Shown here: one piece after another, positions 7,003-14,594 of the stretch
Layout of the letters: each line of letters begins with the position of its first letter
Numbering within the stretch: position 1 is the stretch's first letter
From: JAZKAD01 sp040389305
GTDB lineage: Bacteria > Pseudomonadota > Alphaproteobacteria > Rickettsiales > Rickettsiaceae
Direction of reading: 5' to 3'
Assembly: GCA_040389305.1 (NCBI GenBank)
Contig: JAZKAD010000063.1
Location: 1 to 18,005, forward strand
DNA length: 18,005 nucleotides
Notes under the pieces: generated by a model
The model's database searches: none
Told to the model about the DNA's origin: nothing
Seen by the model: only the letters and a program-made list of their open reading frames with translations
Position numbers and translations under genes: made by a program

Positions 7003-8304
7003 ATGAGATTATCGCAATATTTTCTACCAGTATTAAAAGAGAAGCCAGCAGAGGCACAAATAATTTCGCATGCGCTTATGCTGCGCGCTGGCATGATAAA
7101 GCAACAATGCTCTGGCATATACTCATGGCTGCCACTTGGGCTTAAGGTGCTTAAAAATATACAAAATATTGTGCATAACAATATGAAAGAAGTTGGTGGC
7201 ATAGAACTTCTTATGCCTTGCATTCAGTCAGCTGAGCTGTGGAATGAATCTGGGCGCTATGATGATTATGGCAAAGAGATGCTCAGAATAATAGATAGGC
7301 ATGATACCCATCTATTATTTGGTCCCACTAACGAAGAAATGATCACTGATATTTTTCGGAATTACATTAAATCTTATCGTGATTTACCAAAAAACTTTTA
7401 TCATATTCAGTGGAAATTCCGGGATGAAATCAGGCCGCGTTTTGGAGTAATGAGGGGGCGTGAATTCCTTATGAAGGATGCGTATTCTTTCGATGTAGAT
7501 CACGAATCTTCTCTGACTTCTTACAATAAAATGTATGCAGCTTACATCAAAACATTCAGAGACATTGGTGTGGCTGTAATTCCTACGCGGGCTAACACAG
7601 GTGCTATAGGTGGAAGCCTAAGCCATGAATTTCATGTAGTCGCAGATACGGGCGAGAGCGCTTTGTACTACGATCAGAAATTTGATATTTTGGCAGAGGA
7701 CACATCTATTGATATAGAGCTCATGCAGTCTTTATACGCAGCTGCGGATGAAAAGCACGATGCAGAGAATTGTCCAATTCCTATAAGTCAAATTGTTCAT
7801 AATCGTGGAATTGAAGTTGGGCATATCTTTAATTTCGGCACAAAATATTCTGAAAAAATGAATGCAGTAGTTACAAATTCCAAAGGAGAATTAGTCCCTG
7901 TCCATATGGGGTCATATGGAATTGGCGTTTCAAGGCTCGTGGCTGCAGTGATTGAGGCAAATCACGACGAGAGGGGTATTATTTGGCCAAGTCATGTTGC
8001 TCCCTTCGATGTATCTATTTTAAATTTGGCGATTGATAATGCAGACTGCACTCTTATGGCAGAGCAGATATACAAAATGCTAACTGACGCAAATATTGAA
8101 GTGCTTTATGACGATAGCGATGCAAGGCCTGGACAAAAATTTGCAACACATGACCTAATAGGATCTCCTTGGCAAATTATTATTGGAGCTAAAAAAGCTG
8201 CTCAGAATCTTGTGGAGCTTAAGCATAGAGCCACAGGAGAGGTGGAAGATCTAGAGGCTTTAGTCGCGGTAAAAAAAATTGCTGGCAATGTACATATACT
8301 GTAG
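7003..8304 (+). CDS. proS: Proline--tRNA ligase (short alphaproteobacterial type)
   Basis: Class II aminoacyl-tRNA synthetase that charges tRNA-Pro. 433 residues, the length of the alphaproteobacterial/mitochondrial-like subtype that lacks the large INS editing insertion of the E. coli enzyme. Seen in order: MRLSQYFLP..KE N-terminus; FGPTNEE (106-112); motif 2 FRDEIRPRFGV..GREFLMKD (about 139-160); motif 3 GSYGIGVSRL (about 303-312); C-terminal anticodon-binding domain (about 330-433, with DDSDARPGQKF). No convincing Shine-Dalgarno; the start is set by the conserved N-terminus. proS followed by the lolC-lolD pair is a gene order I associate with Rickettsiales. Confidence 0.96.
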   Translation: MRLSQYFLPVLKEKPAEAQIISHALMLRAGMIKQQCSGIYSWLPLGLKVLKNIQNIVHNNMKEVGGIELLMPCIQSAELWNESGRYDDYGKEMLRIIDRHDTHLLFGPTNEEMITDIFRNYIKSYRDLPKNFYHIQWKFRDEIRPRFGVMRGREFLMKDAYSFDVDHESSLTSYNKMYAAYIKTFRDIGVAVIPTRANTGAIGGSLSHEFHVVADTGESALYYDQKFDILAEDTSIDIELMQSLYAAADEKHDAENCPIPISQIVHNRGIEVGHIFNFGTKYSEKMNAVVTNSKGELVPVHMGSYGIGVSRLVAAVIEANHDERGIIWPSHVAPFDVSILNLAIDNADCTLMAEQIYKMLTDANIEVLYDDSDARPGQKFATHDLIGSPWQIIIGAKKAAQNLVELKHRATGEVEDLEALVAVKKIAGNVHIL

Positions 8305-8417
8305 CGTGGAGATTGGTATGCTGAGGCGAGGCTTTTGTGATTGCCGTGGAGCTAGCGCTCCTCGTAATGATGCCGCTTGTTCTGCTACCTCTCAGTACAA
8401 TAACTCGGGAGCTCTAT

Positions 8418-9656
8418 ATGTCCTATAGATTCGCTGCTAGGGTAGCTGTCAGATATTTTTTTGCAAAAAAGAATGAGGTATTAGTTTCCTTCATTGCAAG
8501 ATTTTCGATGCTAGGTGTTATGCTAGGCGTTGCTGCTTTGATTGTTGTTATGGCGGTAATGAACGGCTTTCATATTGAACTCACAAAGGGAATAATAGGT
8601 CTCAATAGCGATATTACTATTTCACCATTCGAGAAATCTATCGAGGGACCTGAAAATACCATAAACACTTTGCGAAGTTTTGAGTTTGTAGAGCGCGCAA
8701 GTAAGCTAGCCACGGGCCAGGCGCTTGCAGCGGGTCCTAGGGCGTCGAGCGGGGTTATAGTAAAAGGCATCGAACTCAAAGACTTAAAATATAAAACTCA
8801 AATAACGGATAATATAATCTCTGGTGATATAGCAAAACTATCTGAAAAGAATAATGTAGCTATCGGTAGCCAGCTTGCGGCTACTCTTGGCCTGCGGGAA
8901 GGAGATAAAGTAAAGCTAATCTCTCCAAATTTTATTTCCTCTGCTTTTGGGTCCATGCCAAGGTCTAAAGATTTTACTGTAATCGCAATTTTTACAAGCG
9001 GGCTATATGACTTTGACTCGGCAACTATTCTTATGTCACTCCCAAGTGCTTTGGCATTTTTTTCACTGCCTGACATCAATTTAATAGAAGTCTATACCAA
9101 GAATCCTGAAATTGCCATGGAGTCGGTTAAACATATCCACAAAGCACTACCAATGCTCAAGGTAACCAGTTGGCAAATGACCCATGAGCAATTCCTGAGC
9201 GCTTTAAAAATAGAGCGTGTGGCAATGTTTACAATCTTAAGTCTTATTATTTTAGTGGCGGCATTCAATATTATTTCTAGCTTATTTATGCTAGTGAAAG
9301 ACAAAACCAAGGATATTGCGATTTTGCGGACCATAGGCGCTTCTAAGAGTGATATCATGATTATTTTTATTATAAACGGGCTTTTGGTGGGTGTTATCGG
9401 CACCGGTATGGGCGTAATACTAGGGGTAAGCTTTGCAAGTAATATAGAAAGTATAAGGCAGTTCTTGCAAAATATTGCAGGTATAAAAATTTTTGAACCG
9501 GCTATATATTTTCTTTCGAACCTTCCATCGGAAATTTTACTATCTGATGTGATATCGGTTAGCCTTATGTCCCTTGGTCTATGCTTTATAGCCACTATAT
9601 ATCCAGCCTATAAGGCTGCTAATCTCGATCCGGTAGAGGCTATGAGGTATGAATAA
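8418..9656 (+). CDS. lolC: Lipoprotein-releasing ABC transporter permease LolC/LolE family
   Basis: Inner-membrane permease that, with LolD, extracts outer-membrane lipoproteins for transfer to LolA. Start chosen at ATG 8418: GGGAG (8407-8411) lies 6 bases upstream, and MSYRFAARVAVRYFFAKK matches the family N-terminus. A longer GTG reading from 8337 adds 27 residues not expected in the family. The resulting 412 residues are typical. MacB/FtsX layout: TM1 with SFIARFSMLGVMLGV...MNGF, a large periplasmic domain, then three TM helices (near 9230-9300, 9350-9430 and 9550-9610). The end PAYKAANLDPVEAMRYE is the family C-terminus. It overlaps lolD by 8 bp. Only one LolC/E copy is visible here; a homodimeric LolF-like arrangement is possible but untestable from this window. 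Confidence 0.93.
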   Translation: MSYRFAARVAVRYFFAKKNEVLVSFIARFSMLGVMLGVAALIVVMAVMNGFHIELTKGIIGLNSDITISPFEKSIEGPENTINTLRSFEFVERASKLATGQALAAGPRASSGVIVKGIELKDLKYKTQITDNIISGDIAKLSEKNNVAIGSQLAATLGLREGDKVKLISPNFISSAFGSMPRSKDFTVIAIFTSGLYDFDSATILMSLPSALAFFSLPDINLIEVYTKNPEIAMESVKHIHKALPMLKVTSWQMTHEQFLSALKIERVAMFTILSLIILVAAFNIISSLFMLVKDKTKDIAILRTIGASKSDIMIIFIINGLLVGVIGTGMGVILGVSFASNIESIRQFLQNIAGIKIFEPAIYFLSNLPSEILLSDVISVSLMSLGLCFIATIYPAYKAANLDPVEAMRYE

Positions 9657-10332
9657 TATATTGCAACTTCAAAATATTTCCAAGGATTACCGTCAGGGTA
9701 GGTCTGCCGTTGAGGTCCTAAAAAACATCAATTTAACGGTAAAAGCCGGAGAACTCATAGGCATAGTTGGAGCCTCTGGCAGTGGAAAATCTACCCTACT
9801 TCATATTGCCGGCCTCTTGGATAGAGGTTTCTCTGGGAGTGTTTTAATAAATAGCATAATTACTAATGACGCAAAGCCAAGTGCTTGTGATGCTTTAAGA
9901 TTAAGGCATTTGGGCTTTATATACCAATACCACCATTTACTTTCAGATTTTAATGCACGAGAAAATGTAGCCATGCCAAAATTGATAGCTGGGGATGATC
10001 TTGAAGAGAGTCTAGAGATGGCTGATCAGTTACTAGCGCGCTTAGGTCTTGCTAAGCGTAGTTTTAATTTTCCAGGCGAACTGTCCGGAGGAGAGCAGCA
10101 GCGGGTTGCTATTGCAAGAAGCTTGGTTAATAATCCTCAGTTGATTCTAGCGGATGAGCCCACAGGCAATCTTGACTCTGAAGCATCTGAAAATGCAATA
10201 CAGATATTTATGGACCTTGCAAAAGAGCGTAAACTCTCCGCTATTATAGTGACTCATAACCATCAAATCGCGGCCAAAATGGATAAAGTATACGAGCTAA
10301 GGTATGGTGAGCTGATAGAGAGCACGCTCTAG
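9649..10332 (+). CDS. lolD: Lipoprotein-releasing ABC transporter ATPase LolD
   Basis: Cytoplasmic ATPase of the lipoprotein-release transporter. 227 residues, normal for LolD. Walker A GASGSGKS (41-48), Q-loop region IYQYHHLL (about 91-98) as in LolD, ABC signature LSGGEQQRVAIARSL (145-159), Walker B LILADEPTGNLD (165-176) and H-loop VTHN are all intact. The 8-bp overlap with the permease gene indicates coupled translation of the pair. Confidence 0.95.
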   Translation: MNNILQLQNISKDYRQGRSAVEVLKNINLTVKAGELIGIVGASGSGKSTLLHIAGLLDRGFSGSVLINSIITNDAKPSACDALRLRHLGFIYQYHHLLSDFNARENVAMPKLIAGDDLEESLEMADQLLARLGLAKRSFNFPGELSGGEQQRVAIARSLVNNPQLILADEPTGNLDSEASENAIQIFMDLAKERKLSAIIVTHNHQIAAKMDKVYELRYGELIESTL

Positions 10333-10377
10333 TAGTTTGTTGCGATGCTGCCTCCGCGAAGGAATAACAAAAGACAC

Positions 10378-10406
10378 TTGACTTTTACGCATGTATCTCT
10401 TAGTCT
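10378..10406 (+). promoter_or_regulatory. Candidate promoter for tRNA-His
   Basis: TTGACT (10378-10383, five of six -35 bases), 17-base spacer, weak -10 TAGTCT (10401-10406). It is placed to start transcription a few bases before the tRNA 5' end at 10420. The -10 is poor, so this is tentative. Confidence 0.35.
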
Positions 10407-10419
10407 GCGTCATATTCGT

Positions 10420-10497
10420 GGCGAGTGTAGCTCAGTTGGTTAGAGCACCAGATTGTGGATCTGGGGGTCGCCGGTTCAAACCCGGTCACCCGCCCCA
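10420..10497 (+). tRNA. tRNA-His (anticodon GTG)
   Basis: Full cloverleaf can be drawn. The extra 5' G (G-1, 10420) faces C73 (10494), the histidine identity pair. The D arm is GCTCAGTTGGTTAGAGC, the anticodon stem is CCAGA/TCTGG around loop TTGTGGA (anticodon GTG), the variable loop has 5 nt, the T arm is GCCGG/CCGGT around TTCAAAC, and CCA is encoded (10495-10497). One oddity: acceptor pair 4-69 is A (10424) against C (10490), a mismatch in an otherwise paired stem. It stands alone between lolD and the SBP-TRIC gene. Confidence 0.96.
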
Positions 10498-10511
10498 TTA
10501 AATTACCCCAC

Positions 10512-10537
10512 CTTATACATTCTTCTTATACATTCTT
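10512..10537 (+). repeat. Two tandem copies of a 13-bp sequence
   Basis: CTTATACATTCTT occurs twice back to back just downstream of the tRNA-His gene. Likely simple slippage in non-coding DNA; no function is apparent. Confidence 0.8.
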
Positions 10538-10640
10538 CATCTCGTATCAAAACTGTTGCGATAAATACCCAAGCTATGTTCTTATGTACTATTCTTCTAT
10601 CCTTACTATTGCCTTCTAGATAAGAAGCAAATAGAGTAGA

Positions 10641-10654
10641 GGTAATTAATTACC
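10641..10654. promoter_or_regulatory. 14-bp perfect palindrome just upstream of the SBP-TRIC gene
   Basis: GGTAATTAATTACC is a perfect dyad 11 bases before the ATG at 10666. A smaller dyad, ACCA-GAC-TGGT (10652-10662), overlaps its right end. The position in the leader would suit an operator or an RNA structure controlling ribosome access. The only GAGG-like Shine-Dalgarno (10639-10642) is about 23 bases from the ATG, too far unless the stem folds. Chance palindromes in AT-rich DNA cannot be excluded. Confidence 0.3.
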
Positions 10655-10665
10655 AGACTGGTTTC

Positions 10666-12204
10666 ATGAAAATATTCCTCTCACTTCTTATCACGCTTAG
10701 CTTAAGTTATAATACCTATGCTTCTGATGACTCCTTAAATGATAACGCTTCTACCGCGGTAGCTGGTAACACCTGTGCAGAAATTAAGCCTAAAGATGTT
10801 TTGATAGGGGGTTGGGATACTTGGGAGCCTTATCAAATGGAAAAAAGTACCGATGCTGGCACCGTTCTCACTGGCATGGATATTGAAATAGTCAATGCTA
10901 TTATGAGTAGGTTGAAGATCGGGATTTTACAAAAAAAAATAAACTGGGATGATAATCTTAAGGGATTAGAGACTGGTGCCTTAGATCTAGCTTACGGGGC
11001 ACTCTATTCAGATGAACGTGCGAAGTATGCATATTATTCAATCCCATATCGCTTTGAGGTTAACTCTCTTTTTACTCTCCGTGATGCCAAAAAAAACTTA
11101 AGCTTCGCTAATATCCAAGAGTTTTTGGCGCAAATACGCCTACAAGATTACCGTCTTGGTGTTGTGAATGGCTTTGTTTATGCCTCTTCAGACATCAATA
11201 ATTTTATCAAAGACCCAGCCAATAAAGATATTGTTATTTCCTTCCCAGATGATATTTCAAGCTTTCAAGCTTTAATGCGAGGGGGAATTGATGGCTTTAT
11301 CACTGATAGAGTGGTTGGGGCGGCGATTATTATGTCAAACCGCGCAAGTAACAAAGCCAAAGAAATTCCACTTCATATTCAATCACCTAGCCACCTAATG
11401 CTTAGTAAAAAAACGGTATCAGTAGATATTGTAGAGAAAATCAATAGCATTATTGCTAATCTGCTACCTAGTAATGAGTATCAAAGGATTGTTAGGAACT
11501 ACCTATATCCTACATTATTATTGCAAACAATAGGATCGGATTGGTTTTATTTATTGGGTATTATAGGTACCATAGCATTTGCAATTTCTGGGGTGGCAAT
11601 TGCCGCTAAAGATAATACAACATTAATTGGTGCTTTTATATTTGCGTTCCTACCGTCTGTAGGAGGGGGGGTTGTAAGAGATGTAATGTTAAATCGCGAT
11701 CAGATAGGGATTTTTCTAACGCCTTCATATATATATTATATCATCATCATAGTGCTCATTGGGTTTGCCGTCATGAAAGTCTTGAATAAAGAAGTGGACG
11801 ATGTTGAAGATAACGCAGTTAAGCGTATATGGGGCCATACTATTATCATTTGTGATGCCATAGGGCAGGCCTCACTTATTGTTATAGGAGTTGCTGTAGT
11901 GATTATGGGTCGTGTAGAGCCCATAGAGTTATGGGGTCCATTTTTTGCCTTTTTAACTGCTAATGGAGGCGTTATATTACGTGATAGCATGAGAAAAGAT
12001 AACAATGTTGGATTTTTATCAGGAGATATTGACGCTGAAGTCTCGATAATTTGGGGTGCTATTTTCTCTATTTGTCTTTCGTATATAGCATTAAATCCCG
12101 ACCCAGATACTATCCAGTACACAGTGTATTTCGTGGTGGCAGGATCGATTGCAACAAGACTAGGCGCTTATTACTTCAAGCTACCAAACTTAAGATTTAG
12201 GTAG
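10666..12204 (+). CDS. Periplasmic solute-binding domain fused to a TRIC-type cation channel
   Basis: A 512-residue two-part protein. Residues 1-20 are a signal peptide or anchor (FLSLLITLSLSYNTYAS). About 40-290 match the SBP_bac_3 fold of polar amino-acid-binding proteins: WDTWEPY, TGMDIEIV, the GALYSDERAKYAYYSIPY segment, LGVVNGF.Y and GGIDGFITDRV. About 293-505 are about seven membrane helices with the internal duplication of the TRIC/UPF0126 family: GTIAFAISGVAIAAK with SVGGGVVRD (331-339), then CDAIGQASLIVIGVA with ANGGVILRD (422-430). TRIC proteins are trimeric, K+-permeable channels. The order SBP then channel places the ligand domain in the periplasm, which suggests ligand control of an ion or solute pathway; that coupling is inference. 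It is preceded by a palindromic leader and is apparently monocistronic. Confidence 0.85.
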   Translation: MKIFLSLLITLSLSYNTYASDDSLNDNASTAVAGNTCAEIKPKDVLIGGWDTWEPYQMEKSTDAGTVLTGMDIEIVNAIMSRLKIGILQKKINWDDNLKGLETGALDLAYGALYSDERAKYAYYSIPYRFEVNSLFTLRDAKKNLSFANIQEFLAQIRLQDYRLGVVNGFVYASSDINNFIKDPANKDIVISFPDDISSFQALMRGGIDGFITDRVVGAAIIMSNRASNKAKEIPLHIQSPSHLMLSKKTVSVDIVEKINSIIANLLPSNEYQRIVRNYLYPTLLLQTIGSDWFYLLGIIGTIAFAISGVAIAAKDNTTLIGAFIFAFLPSVGGGVVRDVMLNRDQIGIFLTPSYIYYIIIIVLIGFAVMKVLNKEVDDVEDNAVKRIWGHTIIICDAIGQASLIVIGVAVVIMGRVEPIELWGPFFAFLTANGGVILRDSMRKDNNVGFLSGDIDAEVSIIWGAIFSICLSYIALNPDPDTIQYTVYFVVAGSIATRLGAYYFKLPNLRFR

Positions 12205-12260
12205 TAACGCTCGGCAATCTTGTTTTATAGCAGCCAAGCAATCTACGGAAGTATAAGATT

Positions 12261-12698
12261 ATGAACCGCGAACAATATACGCTAACAGATACGCAAGCTT
12301 CGAAAGATCTGGCAATAAAGATAGCTTCCAGACTTAAAGGTGGAGATATTATCACTTTATCTGGAGATTTGGGCTCGGGTAAGACTTATATATGTCGTGA
12401 AATTATCAAAGCTCTTTGCGGCGAGGATACAATTGTTCCGAGCCCGAGCTTTAACTTAGTGCAAATATACCAAGCTAAAGACTGGAGGATATATCACTAT
12501 GACTTTTATCGGCTAAAGAGCGTGGAAGAGATCTGGGAGTTGGGTATAGAAGAGGCTTTAAGTGGCAATATATGTCTTATAGAGTGGCCTGAGGTGGCGG
12601 ATAAGATCCTCCCTTTTCTAAGAACGGAGATGGAGTTATCATGGGATGGAGAAGTCCGTCGGTGTATTATCCAATATCGTGAAACAGAGGCTTCTTGA
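12261..12698 (+). CDS. tsaE: tRNA threonylcarbamoyladenosine biosynthesis ATPase TsaE
   Basis: P-loop ATPase partner of TsaB/TsaD in making t6A37 on ANN-decoding tRNAs. 145 residues, usual length. Walker A is GDLGSGKT (about 35-42), followed by the PSPSF motif and NLVQIY, the HYDFYRL motif that is diagnostic of TsaE, and the LIEWPE motif. It starts at ATG 12261. Its last 32 bases overlap the 3' end of the small lipoprotein gene on the other strand. Confidence 0.94.
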   Translation: MNREQYTLTDTQASKDLAIKIASRLKGGDIITLSGDLGSGKTYICREIIKALCGEDTIVPSPSFNLVQIYQAKDWRIYHYDFYRLKSVEEIWELGIEEALSGNICLIEWPEVADKILPFLRTEMELSWDGEVRRCIIQYRETEAS

Positions 12699-12831
12699 TG
12701 CAAGGATTAATGGCCCAAGGATTATCAGAATCACCAGATACACAAGGGCTTTTGATTTCATAAGGCTCTTTTTGAACGCATGAAGATAATCCGATTGCAG
12801 ACATTATCAATATTACAAATATTTTAGTCAT
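12667..12831 (-). CDS. Small VirB7-like lipoprotein (54 aa)
   Basis: A short ORF, MTKIFVILIMSAIGLSSC followed by a 36-residue tail and TAA. Residues 1-17 form a lipoprotein signal peptide with lipobox LSSC, so Cys18 should be lipidated. The mature part contains YEIKSPCVSGDSDNPW and NPCIKKP. Paired SPCVS and NPCIR/KKP motifs recall the tiny lipoproteins found beside virB8 in Rickettsiales and interpreted there as VirB7 (from memory of that literature, not a search). VirB7 normally anchors VirB9 in the outer-membrane core complex. It points away from virB8 across a 290-base gap and converges on tsaE, overlapping it by 32 bp. No strong Shine-Dalgarno. Gene status is well supported by the lipobox and the neighbour; the VirB7 assignment is moderate. 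Confidence 0.7.
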   Translation of the reverse strand: MTKIFVILIMSAIGLSSCVQKEPYEIKSPCVSGDSDNPWAINPCIKKPLFHDIG

Positions 12832-13121
12832 AAATACTCAAATCAAGCTATTGTTAAAGCGAGATTATTGCAGAAGCATACACAAGTAAATCTATTACTA
12901 ATAAAACTGCTTGAAATATTTTGCAGTTCTTGTTTAAAAACTATAGCAATCGACTCTTCCATATATGTTTTGTAAGAGACTTTATCTTGAGGAGTGGCAT
13001 AAGACTATGTACTCATACAACAGATTGGGTTTTTTTTAATAGATATAAGGCGAAGCTCTAAATAATAACTTGATACTGTAGGAATTCTGCTAGAATCCAA
13101 GGTGGAAAGTATATTGTAGAT
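12832..13121. other. Divergent intergenic region between the VirB7-like gene and virB8
   Basis: 290 AT-rich bases with no gene. A weak promoter-like pair toward virB8 is TTGATA (13070-13075) and TAGAAT (13091-13096), but the 15-base spacer is short. A run of T at 13030-13037 has no stem before it. Control of both arms of the islet must lie here. Confidence 0.4.
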
Positions 13122-13847
13122 ATGTCTCACGGACGAAATGACATGAACGAAATGATAAAAGGCATGCAAAACTATGTAACTAGTGAGCAATATTTTATTG
13201 ATGCCAGGAAGTGGTATAATAGTAAATATATTCACCCTTTGTCTCATAGATCGATTGTTGCATGTTCGGCTTCAGTTGGGGTTCTGCTTCTCGTGTTTAT
13301 TTTTTTGACCATCCAATCTCTTCTTCCTCTTACCAAGCAGCTAAAATACTCTATCTTTGTAAATTCTCTGAGTCAACAATCAGCGCAAGTTACTAAAGCT
13401 GATCAAGTGGCGAATAACCCACTTTTATCTATAGCTCAGATTCTGATCGAAGATTATATTAAATCACGCGAACAGTACACCTACGACAAATTAGACAGTC
13501 AAATGCAATATGTACAAAAGACCTCCACACGTATGGTATTCAAGAAATACTTTGACTACTTCAGTATGGATAACGTTGATTCTCCTGTTATTAGATACCA
13601 AAAAGAAGCCCAAAGAAAAATCTTTATTGACGGCATTAAGTTCCTTGACAATAATCACGCGGAAGTGAAATTTACATCTACCGCCACAGACGCCACAAAC
13701 AAAATATTTGAAAATATTTCTTGGTTATCATTTATTTCTTTTGAGACTGACGATATTGTTCTTAATAAACCAGCTGAAAGTGCATTTAACTTTGTAGTTA
13801 CAGACTATAAAATTCAAATGCTAGGTGATAAAAATGCTAAAAACTAA
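13122..13847 (+). CDS. virB8: Type IV secretion protein VirB8
   Basis: Inner-membrane assembly factor of the VirB/D4 T4SS, linking the inner-membrane platform to the core complex. 241 residues: short cytoplasmic N-terminus with the ARKWYNSKYIHPLSHRS stretch, one membrane helix (about 45-65, VACSASVGVLLLVFIFLTIQ), then a periplasmic NTF2-like domain (about 90-235). That domain carries the SREQYTYD region, the RKIFIDGIKFLDNNHAEVKFTS strand pair and the FVVTDY end. This is the family layout. The next gene, virB9, overlaps its end by 14 bp. Rickettsiales usually carry two VirB8 paralogues; I cannot tell which this is. Start ATG 13122 lacks a clear Shine-Dalgarno; ATG 13143 is an alternative. Confidence 0.9.
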   Translation: MSHGRNDMNEMIKGMQNYVTSEQYFIDARKWYNSKYIHPLSHRSIVACSASVGVLLLVFIFLTIQSLLPLTKQLKYSIFVNSLSQQSAQVTKADQVANNPLLSIAQILIEDYIKSREQYTYDKLDSQMQYVQKTSTRMVFKKYFDYFSMDNVDSPVIRYQKEAQRKIFIDGIKFLDNNHAEVKFTSTATDATNKIFENISWLSFISFETDDIVLNKPAESAFNFVVTDYKIQMLGDKNAKN

Positions 13848-14592
13848 ATCTTATTACGCGCTATATTTATTGTTATCCATATTTTTATGTGGGAATGCAT
13901 ATGCAATTATTGAGCCTACTCCAACCGCTGTAGATAGCCGTATTAGAGTGATGGTTTATAATCCTTATGATGTATTTAAATACACGGGATATTACGGCTA
14001 TCAAGCTAGCATAGAGCTAGCTAGAGACGAAGAAGTCATAAGCATCTCAATGGGCGATACAACCGCTTGGCAAATAGTTCCTGCGGGCTTTCGTATTTTC
14101 ATAAAGCCTATGGAGAGCCAAGCTACTACTAATATGACTCTGGTTAGTAATAAAAGGACGTATTTCTTCGAGCTTCATGCAGAAGAAGCTCAGGATATTA
14201 ACGATCCCGATATGGTATTTAACGTTAAGTTTTTATACCCCGATTCAAAAGATGAGAATTCTATAAAAAGTTATAATGCAGGCGTGAGTGGTCCAGACCT
14301 ATCACATCCTGAAAAATATAATTTTAATTATGCTATAAGTGGAAATGAAGAAATTGCCCCGATAAAAATTTTTGATGATGGGGAGTTTACTTACCTACAA
14401 TTTCACGATAAAAATGCAGAAATGCCAGCAATATTTGCTGTAGATGAAGACCTCAGAGAAGCCATGGTAAATTCCAGAGTTAGTCCAAATACCCCGGGGC
14501 TTATTATAGTAGAGCAAGTATTCCGTAAACTTTCTGCTCGCCTTGGAAAAAAAGTTGTTTGTATATTCAATGAAGCTTTTAAAAGTGAATAG
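13834..14592 (+). CDS. virB9: Type IV secretion outer-core protein VirB9
   Basis: Periplasmic/outer-membrane core component that binds VirB7 and VirB10. ATG 13834 is chosen because AGGTGA (13823-13828) lies 5 bases before it; a GTG at 13825 is a weaker option. 252 residues. Signal peptide about 1-24 (LLLSIFLCGNAYA). N-terminal domain about 30-140 with RIRVMVYNPYDVFKYTGYYG, followed by W.IVPAGFRIFIKP and the TTNMTLVSNKRTYFFEL stretch. C-terminal domain about 165-250 with NFNYAISG, APIKIFDDGEFTYLQF, PAIFAVD and LGKKVVCIFN. Both domains are complete. It overlaps virB8 by 14 bp and sits 2 bases before the next gene, so the three form one coupled operon. Confidence 0.92.
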   Translation: MLKTKSYYALYLLLSIFLCGNAYAIIEPTPTAVDSRIRVMVYNPYDVFKYTGYYGYQASIELARDEEVISISMGDTTAWQIVPAGFRIFIKPMESQATTNMTLVSNKRTYFFELHAEEAQDINDPDMVFNVKFLYPDSKDENSIKSYNAGVSGPDLSHPEKYNFNYAISGNEEIAPIKIFDDGEFTYLQFHDKNAEMPAIFAVDEDLREAMVNSRVSPNTPGLIIVEQVFRKLSARLGKKVVCIFNEAFKSE

Positions 14593-14594
14593 AG

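Noticed and set aside
8337..8417. 27-residue N-terminal extension of lolC from GTG 8337
   Set aside because: ATG 8418 has GGGAG at the right distance and matches the family N-terminus; the extension is not expected in LolC/E.
9092..9595. 167-aa minus-strand ORF inside lolC
   Set aside because: Opposite-strand shadow of a well-supported permease gene.
10333..10377. REP-like sequence after lolD (TTGTT...AACAA with CCT/AGG)
   Set aside because: Only short, imperfect pairing and a single copy seen; cannot be called a repeat or terminator.
13005..13247. 80-aa minus-strand ORF overlapping virB8 start
   Set aside because: Shadow of virB8 and its leader; no start signal or recognisable features.
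13825..13833. GTG start for virB9
   Set aside because: ATG 13834 has AGGTGA 5 bases upstream and gives a cleaner signal peptide.
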